Of a stretch of 42,114 nucleotides of DNA, positions 37,841 to 42,114 are shown one piece after another. The stretch covers positions 1 to 42,114 of the forward strand of contig MFSH01000013.1 in assembly GCA_001784875.1 (NCBI GenBank), in the 5' to 3' direction. Below the pieces are notes generated by a model, which was given only the letters and a program-made list of their open reading frames with translations, did no database searches and was not told where the DNA came from. The DNA is from Candidatus Moranbacteria bacterium RIFOXYB1_FULL_43_19 (lineage in GTDB: Bacteria > Patescibacteriota > Minisyncoccia > Moranbacterales > UBA11712). Within the stretch, counting starts at the first letter, position 1, and every line of letters starts with the position of its first letter. Made by a program: the position numbers and the translations under genes.

Positions 37841-38260
37841 ATGACGCTGTCCAAAAAAATAATTTTTCCTATCGGAGTGATTGCTCTGGTTTCGGCTGCC
37901 GGAGTGGCCTATGCCGCTTATGCCTACCAGGGGGATCCCGGCCAGCGCGGCCCGAATTTTTCCCAGGAACGCCACGAAGCGATGCAAAAGGCTTTTGAGA
38001 GCAACGACTACAACGCCTGGAAAGAGCTTATGAACGGACGGGGCCGGGTAACGCAAATTGTCAATGAAGCCAATTTTGCCCGGTTTTCCGAAATGCACCG
38101 TCTGATGCTTGAAGGGAAGTATGACGAAGCCAACCAGATCCGCGAAGAACTTGGCTTGAGAGCGCAGAACCGTGGCCGCACGGGTGACGAAAACTACGAT
38201 TGCCCGGGCGGAGGATACCGAAAATCAGGCAACGGGCTGCGAGGAAATTCCCAAAGCTAG
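37841..38260 (+). CDS. Small exported protein
   Basis: A 139-residue protein with a clear signal peptide (MTLSKKIIFPIGVIALVSAA ending in AYAAYAY) followed by a polar helical part (SQERHEAMQKAFESNDYNAW, FSEMHRLMLEGKYDEANQIR) and a Gly/Asn/Arg-rich tail. The layout recalls small periplasmic stress proteins of the Spy/CpxP type, but no LTxxQ motif is present. Coming after the sigma/membrane pair, it could be under control of that sigma factor. Confidence 0.7.
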   Translation: MTLSKKIIFPIGVIALVSAAGVAYAAYAYQGDPGQRGPNFSQERHEAMQKAFESNDYNAWKELMNGRGRVTQIVNEANFARFSEMHRLMLEGKYDEANQIREELGLRAQNRGRTGDENYDCPGGGYRKSGNGLRGNSQS

Positions 38261-38338
38261 CCAAAATATTTTCAAAAATAGTCATTTATAATTCCAAAAA
38301 GCAATCCCAGCGCAATGACGATGGGGTTGTTTTTTGGC

Positions 38339-38368
38339 TTGACAAATTGAAAAATTTTTTGCTAGTTT
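38339..38368 (+). promoter_or_regulatory. Possible promoter
   Basis: TTGACA (38339-38344) with TAGTTT (38363-38368), 18-base spacer, before the gene at 38405. The -10 is weak. Confidence 0.45.
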
Positions 38369-38404
38369 CTTTATACTTTCTTTGTTCAAGGAGAATGTGA
38401 GACT

Positions 38405-38581
38405 ATGAGTGAAAGAATGGATCGTATGGAAAATCGGCTGGCGGAGAGTTTTTTCGGCGATAATAATCGCCGAAAAAAAACTTTCCAGCAAACGAAAGAG
38501 CCGATTGGGGCCGAAGAAATTGTCATCAATATCGACGGCGAGGAATTCCCATTTTTTCTCGGAGAAGAATCCGGGTGCTAA
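38405..38581 (+). CDS. Small orphan protein (58 aa) carrying a palindrome
   Basis: AAGGAG lies before the ATG. The 58-residue product starts MSERMDRMENRLAESFFGDN and ends EEFPFFLGEESGC. The acidic second half (EEIVINIDGEEFPFF) could be a small beta unit. A palindrome at 38449-38478 encodes SFFGDNNRRKK in frame. It is followed after 17 bases by the gene at 38599, with an SD starting at the stop codon. Confidence 0.55.
   Translation: MSERMDRMENRLAESFFGDNNRRKKTFQQTKEPIGAEEIVINIDGEEFPFFLGEESGC
38449..38478. repeat. In-frame palindrome in the 38405 gene
   Basis: TTTTTTCGGCGAT (38449-38461) and ATCGCCGAAAAAA (38466-38478), 13-bp stem with loop AATA. Confidence 0.7.
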
Positions 38582-38598
38582 AGGAGGAAAAGCGTTCA

Positions 38599-38915
38599 TG
38601 AAAAGCATGGGCATTAATCGGAGAATTGAGCTGCTCGCCCTCCTATTGGTTGATAGCGGGTATGCGGAGAATCTCCAGAAATTTTCGGAGGTGCTGGTTG
38701 ATGGCCGTCGCCGTCCCGTTAAGCTGAAAAAAACCACAAAAGCGTTGGCCGAAGGGCTTGTTTCGCATGTCACAAAAACAAGGAAAGCGCTTGCGGAAGC
38801 GGAAAAATATTTACTGGCCTGTTTTAAGCCCGCGAAGGCTATCCGGCTTCCGAAAAAGCGCCGCATTTCCCGCAAAGATGCAGGAGAAGAGAAGGCGGGT
38901 GATCGGGGGTGCTGA
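38599..38915 (+). CDS. Small basic helical orphan protein
   Basis: A 105-residue protein; AAAGGAGG overlaps the end of the previous gene and lies before the ATG, so the two are translated together. It is helical (INRRIELLALLLVDSGYAEN, KALAEAEKYLLACFKPAKAI) with a basic C-terminal tail (RLPKKRRISRKD). No family is recognised. A terminator-like hairpin GGGCAGG..CCTGCCC at 38943-38970 follows. Confidence 0.65.
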
Positions 38916-38942
38916 AGGGAGGAATATGGTGAAAATTTCTAA

Positions 38943-38978
38943 GGGCAGGCGGAAAAAAACCGACCTGCCCAATTTATT
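38943..38978 (+). terminator. Terminator-like hairpin
   Basis: GGGCAGG (38943-38949) and CCTGCCC (38964-38970), followed by AATTTATTT. Confidence 0.65.
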
Positions 38979-39073
38979 TAGGATAAAAAAGCACTTTCAC
39001 TCCGGAATGCGCTTATTTTTTTTGCATATTCTTTCAAAGCTAAGCTATTGGCTTCGTCCAGAGCCTGGCTTTT

Positions 39074-39607
39074 TCATTCCAAGCAGCAATCAACCGCTTT
39101 TTTGACAAGTTCGCCGAGTTTCCCAAGGAATCCTTTTTTTTCGGTGTCATGTTTGTTGACAGCCTCGGCGTCGATTTTTTTTATGTCGTCGGTCTTGATG
39201 AGTTTCATATTGAGTCCCCAAAAAAGGGAATAGCAGTCATAGGCTTTTTCAAAAAGATCTTCGGCTTCTTTCTTGTTGCCGGCTTTGTGCTGCTTGGTTC
39301 CCACTTCCATGAGGCGCATCGAGGCGGCGAGCAAATGTTTTGAAATGCACCAGACTTCGCCTTCGTACTCTTTGATTATTTTCCGGAGCAAATCTCCTCT
39401 CATTTTTCGCACTTCCTGGAGCATATCGTAGTATTCCGGTTTTCCGGTTTTGGCGCCGGTGAAAAAGAAATGCTCTTCAATCGAGACGAGGTTCATGATG
39501 GCAATCGACAAATCCTGGTCGGAAGAAAGGTCCATCTTGTCGGCTTTTTTCATTTCGTCGACTTTTTGGATCAACTCATTGATTTTTTGGAGTTTGTTGT
39601 CTTCCAT
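39074..39607 (-). CDS. Hypothetical helical protein
   Basis: A 177-residue soluble protein, nearly all alpha-helical (LQKINELIQKVDEMKKADKM, LDLS region, HLLAASMRLMEVGTKQHKAG), with C-terminal segments KKGFLGKLGELVKKAVDCC. The pattern is that of a helical-repeat or four-helix protein. I recall similar hypothetical proteins in other Parcubacteria but cannot name a domain. It is convergent with the small gene operon at 38405-38915. A double palindrome lies just upstream (39621-39657). Confidence 0.7.
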   Translation of the reverse strand: MEDNKLQKINELIQKVDEMKKADKMDLSSDQDLSIAIMNLVSIEEHFFFTGAKTGKPEYYDMLQEVRKMRGDLLRKIIKEYEGEVWCISKHLLAASMRLMEVGTKQHKAGNKKEAEDLFEKAYDCYSLFWGLNMKLIKTDDIKKIDAEAVNKHDTEKKGFLGKLGELVKKAVDCCLE

Positions 39608-39620
39608 TGTGATTTGTCAC

Positions 39621-39657
39621 AACATTCAATGTTGGGACGCTCCCAACATTGAATGTT
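39621..39657. repeat. Double palindrome (P + GGGACGCTCCC + P')
   Basis: P = AACATTCAATGTT (39621-39633), linker GGGACGCTCCC (39634-39644), P' = AACATTGAATGTT (39645-39657), the reverse complement of P. The linker shares GGACGCTCC with the element at 15754-15798. It sits between two genes of the same strand. Confidence 0.8.
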
Positions 39658-39663
39658 AAGCCT

Positions 39664-40239
39664 TTAACACGTGAAATATAAAATTATGCTTGCAATAAGC
39701 AAAAATCCTACCGGGAAAGCAATCTTTTGTCCCTTGAAATATGAAACGTTGTTGTTTCTCTTGCGGATATAGTTGTGAAAAAAAACTCCGGCAGCGAATA
39801 ACGCGCTTCCTAAGATTATACCGAACAGCAATTTATCAATTCCGCAAAGCCGGTTCAAGGGATGGCCGATTTTGCCTTTCCAGTAAAGGGGCAGGATTAC
39901 GATCCCGTAATATATCAAAAATATAAAAATATCGCGAATTTTTTCTCCAAAGCCCGGCTTTTTTGTCAAAGCTAAGCTTTTTCCTCCCGCCTCTCGCGAG
40001 AGGCGGGATTCCTCAAAGCTTAGCTTTTTATTCAGCCAATTGATTGTCCAAATCGACATGGAAACAATGAGAGCTCCGATCCAAAGACCGGAAATGGAAT
40101 CATCGATGCCAAAATATTCCGCCAGTCCCAATCCCGCGCCGACAGCGACGGTGCAGACGGGACAAACGGCAAATGCTGATTTGGCTATCAGTGATATTAG
40201 CACGGCAAAACTATAAATTATATATTTCCTGCTTGGCAT
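39664..40239 (-). CDS. Membrane protein with an N-terminal CxxC
   Basis: A 191-residue protein, starting at ATG 40239 (MPSRKYIIYSFAVLISLIAK); the upstream in-frame part translates repetitive spacer and is left out. After the first helix comes AVCPVCTVAVGAGLGLAEYF with a CxxC pair at the membrane face. Four or five helices follow (LWIGALIVSMSIWTINWL, IFIFLIYYGIVILPLYW, FGIILGSALFAAGVFF, FPVGFLLIASIILYF). It could be a redox or thiol protein of the envelope. Between helices it carries a 60-base palindromic element (39968-40027) read in frame as KLSFEESRLSREAGGKSLAL. Confidence 0.75.
   Translation of the reverse strand: MPSRKYIIYSFAVLISLIAKSAFAVCPVCTVAVGAGLGLAEYFGIDDSISGLWIGALIVSMSIWTINWLNKKLSFEESRLSREAGGKSLALTKKPGFGEKIRDIFIFLIYYGIVILPLYWKGKIGHPLNRLCGIDKLLFGIILGSALFAAGVFFHNYIRKRNNNVSYFKGQKIAFPVGFLLIASIILYFTC
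39968..40027. repeat. Composite palindromic element inside the CxxC membrane gene
   Basis: P = AAAGCTAAGCTTT (39968-39980), a 24-base perfect palindrome with arms TCCCGCCTCTCG / CGAGAGGCGGGA (39985-40008), and P' = AAAGCTTAGCTTT (40015-40027), the reverse complement of P. Confidence 0.85.
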
Positions 40240-40243
40240 ATGT

Positions 40244-40378
40244 TGAATTAAAAATTCAAAATTTAAAGTGCAAAATGACAATTTAAAATGCAAAATTTAT
40301 CTTTTTTTAATTTGTGGACATTTTTAATTTTACACTGTCATTTTGATTTTTGATATTTGCATTTTGCATTAATACTAT
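40244..40378. repeat. Word-like AT-rich palindromic spacer
   Basis: AAAATTCAAAATTTAAAGTG, CAAAATGACAATTTAAAATG and, after a T7 run, complementary ACTGTCATTTTGATTTTTG and GCATTTTGCATTA. It can fold into a long imperfect hairpin and may end transcripts. Confidence 0.5.
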
Positions 40379-40416
40379 ATCTCATTTCTCCATTTTTTAA
40401 AAGCCCTTGACGGGTA

Positions 40417-40445
40417 TTGCACACTTTTTGGGCATATTGTATAAT
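40417..40445 (+). promoter_or_regulatory. Sigma-70-type promoter
   Basis: TTGCAC (40417-40422), a 17-base spacer, TATAAT (40440-40445). Confidence 0.75.
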
Positions 40446-40450
40446 ATTGG

Positions 40451-40520
40451 CAGGAGTAAAAAACTAACTCCTGTGAAATAATCCGCCCTTAGCGGATTCC
40501 TGCTGCGCGGGATTTCACGG
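40451..40520 (+). promoter_or_regulatory. Structured leader of the surface-protein gene
   Basis: Hairpin CAGGAG..CTCCTG (40451-40474), then a second unit in which TGTGAAAT (from about 40473) pairs with ATTTCACG (from about 40512) and encloses AATCCGC..GCGGATT. The start codon is 15 bases further on. Confidence 0.5.
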
Positions 40521-40534
40521 GGCAAAAACAAAAA

Positions 40535-41740
40535 ATGAAAAACTCGAAAAAAAGAGGAACATTTGGCGTAGGGCGAAGGTTGTTTTTTACCTTGGCTCTT
40601 TTTCTTTTGGTCTTCGCCGCGGCGAGCATCATCAGAGTTCAGGCAGGAAATGAGCATTCGGTAACGGGTTGGTTATGGGGCGGAGGAGCTGGACCGAATG
40701 ATGGGACAAATACCAATGTTGGTTGGATTAGCGCGAACAATACAAATCAAGGTGGAACGAACAACTATGGCCTGAATATTCCCTCAAGTGACGGTGTAAT
40801 CACAGGCGGCAATAATTATGTATGGAGCGAAAATATCGGCTGGATAAGCTTTAATGAGGGAGATTTAACCGGTTGTCCTACCGGAGTATGCAATGCGAGA
40901 AGGGACGGCGATTACCTAAGGGGGTGGGCCCGAATTCTCTCCATTCGGGACGCAGGCGGAAATTCCGGGGGTTGGGACGGCTGGATAAGTTTGGATGACA
41001 AAATCGGAAATCTATACGCTGTCCAAATAAGCAAAATGTTGGGTGTGGGCAGTGGAAGCCACACATATGCATGGTCAGCTTCTGCTAGCGGTGCTGCGGA
41101 GCTGGGCTGGATTGATTTTGGGCAGGCAAATTTTCCACAAAATATCATCACTCTTGATCCTCCTAGCTTCGACTTGAGAGAATTCTCACTTCCTTCCCAA
41201 CCCATTTTTGTATCTGTCAGAAACGCAGCGGGTAATCCTGTCGCAGGGAAAACGGTTGATCTTTCCAACTCTAACCCTGCGAGATTCAGTCTGGGATCAA
41301 CTTCTTGCGTCACTGATATACGGGGTGAATGTCCGGTTAATAGCGTTTCCGCCTCAGATTTCACATCGCCAGCTTTGACTACGATTGTTGCAACCTGTAC
41401 GGGTTGCGTTTCAGATAGTTCGAGCGGATCAATTATCAAGACGCCTAACTGTAATATATCCTGTCCCGACTCTTTTACCATTCCTCCAGACGGAAAATGG
41501 CATGCCTATAGTTGCTCGGTAGGTGGAGATCCTGAATGTGTTGTTGGATCATGCTCAAAATTGAACGGAGGCTCAGAAAAAATAAACATTCAGAAAGGTT
41601 CTGTACAAAACACATGTGAAGCAATGGCTGATACCGCTGCTCGCTACGACACGGCTGTTTCACAAGCAAAAGCTGGCAATGCAACTGATAATACCAATAT
41701 TAATGTCCGCGCTCTTGGCTGGATTGAAACGAATCCGTAA
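40535..41740 (+). CDS. Secreted protein with ENIGWISF-type repeats
   Basis: A 401-residue exported protein: basic head, hydrophobic signal segment (LFFTLALFLLVFAAASIIRV), then several short repeats around a GWIS/GWID core (NVGWISANN, ENIGWISFN, WDGWISLDD, ELGWIDFG), which I know as common in surface proteins of Patescibacteria. An Ig-like segment (PIFVSVRNAAGNPVAGKTVD) and a Cys-rich C-terminal part (NCNISCPDSF, DPECVVGSC) follow. Probably on the cell surface, perhaps in contact with a host. A promoter and a structured leader precede it. Confidence 0.8.
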   Translation: MKNSKKRGTFGVGRRLFFTLALFLLVFAAASIIRVQAGNEHSVTGWLWGGGAGPNDGTNTNVGWISANNTNQGGTNNYGLNIPSSDGVITGGNNYVWSENIGWISFNEGDLTGCPTGVCNARRDGDYLRGWARILSIRDAGGNSGGWDGWISLDDKIGNLYAVQISKMLGVGSGSHTYAWSASASGAAELGWIDFGQANFPQNIITLDPPSFDLREFSLPSQPIFVSVRNAAGNPVAGKTVDLSNSNPARFSLGSTSCVTDIRGECPVNSVSASDFTSPALTTIVATCTGCVSDSSSGSIIKTPNCNISCPDSFTIPPDGKWHAYSCSVGGDPECVVGSCSKLNGGSEKINIQKGSVQNTCEAMADTAARYDTAVSQAKAGNATDNTNINVRALGWIETNP

Positions 41741-41783
41741 GATCACATAACACACAACATGTAACACGTAACAAATATATATT

Positions 41784-42114
41784 ATGAACCAAAAAACAAG
41801 AAAACAAACCATCCACTGGCTCAAGGTTGCGGTCATCGGCATCGCTCTGGGCTTTGCGCTTCAATTCGTTCGTGCCTGGACCGAACCGACCACGACTCCT
41901 CCCGGCGGCAACGTCGGCGCGCCGATCAATACGAGCGGGAATGCGCAGACAAAGGCGGGGAATTTCACGAGTAATGGAATTATATCAGCAGGCGATCAGT
42001 TTTGCCTGCGCGGGGTTTGTATTTCCGCCTGGCCGAGCGGAACAACCACAGATCCGGCTCCGGCACCGGCACCAGCACCTTGCCTGTGCAACACCGACCC
42101 ATTTGGAGGCGGAT
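41784..42114 (+). CDS. Surface protein with the WTEP..GGNVGAPINTS segment (partial)
   Basis: Only the first 110 residues are in the window; the 3' end is cut. After a signal/membrane segment (WLKVAVIGIALGFALQFV) comes RAWTEPTTTPPGGNVGAPIN, nearly the same as in the gene at 8770. Then a Thr/Ala/Pro-rich linker (TTDPAPAPAPAPCLCNTDP). The spacer before it (41743-41775) is word-like (CACATAACACACAACATGT) as before nrdG. Probably a surface or pilin-like protein. Confidence 0.8.
   Translation, partial: MNQKTRKQTIHWLKVAVIGIALGFALQFVRAWTEPTTTPPGGNVGAPINTSGNAQTKAGNFTSNGIISAGDQFCLRGVCISAWPSGTTTDPAPAPAPAPCLCNTDPFGGG

Noticed and set aside
38926-39105. 59-codon ORF starting MVKISKGRRKKTDLPN with an SD, 10 bases after the 38599 gene
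   Set aside because: A terminator-like hairpin lies within it and its end overlaps the convergent gene at 39074; coding is doubtful despite the SD.
1-42114. CRISPR array, rRNA or complete insertion sequence
   Set aside because: No regular direct repeats with unique spacers, no rRNA-like sequence and no transposase gene were seen; the repeats present are palindromic or word-like.

Overview
This window looks like chromosomal DNA from a member of the Candidate Phyla Radiation (Patescibacteria), probably on the Parcubacteria side. That is an inference from gene content: a lean ftsZ/nrdR/nrdD/nrdG start, surface proteins carrying the WTEP..PPGGNVGAPINTS segment and ENIGWISF-type repeats, a ComEC split into two genes, housekeeping genes mostly without a Shine-Dalgarno (SD) sequence, and a diversity-generating retroelement (DGR). 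UGA is used as a stop throughout, so the code is the standard bacterial one. No rRNA gene, CRISPR array or complete insertion sequence was seen.

Layout. 1-5.3 kb: cell division (ftsZ) and anaerobic deoxynucleotide synthesis (nrdR, nrdD, nrdG), with an NrdR-box-like operator in front of nrdR. 5.4-9.3 kb: small membrane proteins, apbE, a ferric-reductase-like haem membrane protein, a YggU-type protein and surface proteins. 9.4-13.2 kb: ComEC channel, its separate metallo-beta-lactamase half, and a CapA-like lipoprotein. 13.4-14.6 kb: one membrane protein and a cluster of very small ORFs with strong SDs. 14.6-19.1 kb: adenylate kinase, thymidylate synthase, dihydrofolate reductase and formate-THF ligase, a folate/dTMP block. 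19.1-30.6 kb: alternation of housekeeping genes (M24 peptidase, ROK kinase, pyrD, M23 peptidase, tRNA-Pro) with small orphan genes that each have their own promoter, structured leader, strong SD and terminator. 30.7-33.3 kb: a secreted beta-propeller protein and a frameshifted ORF6N gene. 33.4-36.2 kb: the DGR. 36.2-38.3 kb: an ECF sigma factor, a membrane partner and an exported protein. 38.4-42.1 kb: more small genes and cell-surface proteins, the last one cut by the window edge.

The main system is the DGR. A target gene (33592-34233) ends in a 126-bp variable repeat. It is followed by the matching 126-bp template repeat (34555-34680), an Avd-type accessory gene on the opposite strand, and a DGR-type reverse transcriptase. 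Of 21 differences between the repeats, 18 fall on template adenines. The avd reading frame has a G10/C10 homopolymer near its 5' end that puts the only upstream ATG one base out of frame, so avd may be phase-variable, or this may be an assembly error.

Two other patterns are not explained by gene annotation. First, palindromic elements occur between genes and also in frame inside at least eight coding sequences; many are odd palindromes with one central base, and several are arranged as a palindrome followed by its reverse complement. Second, small accessory genes have consensus promoters, hairpin-rich leaders and strong SDs while most housekeeping genes have none of these; at least one leader (20998-21148) has the form of a terminator/antiterminator switch.
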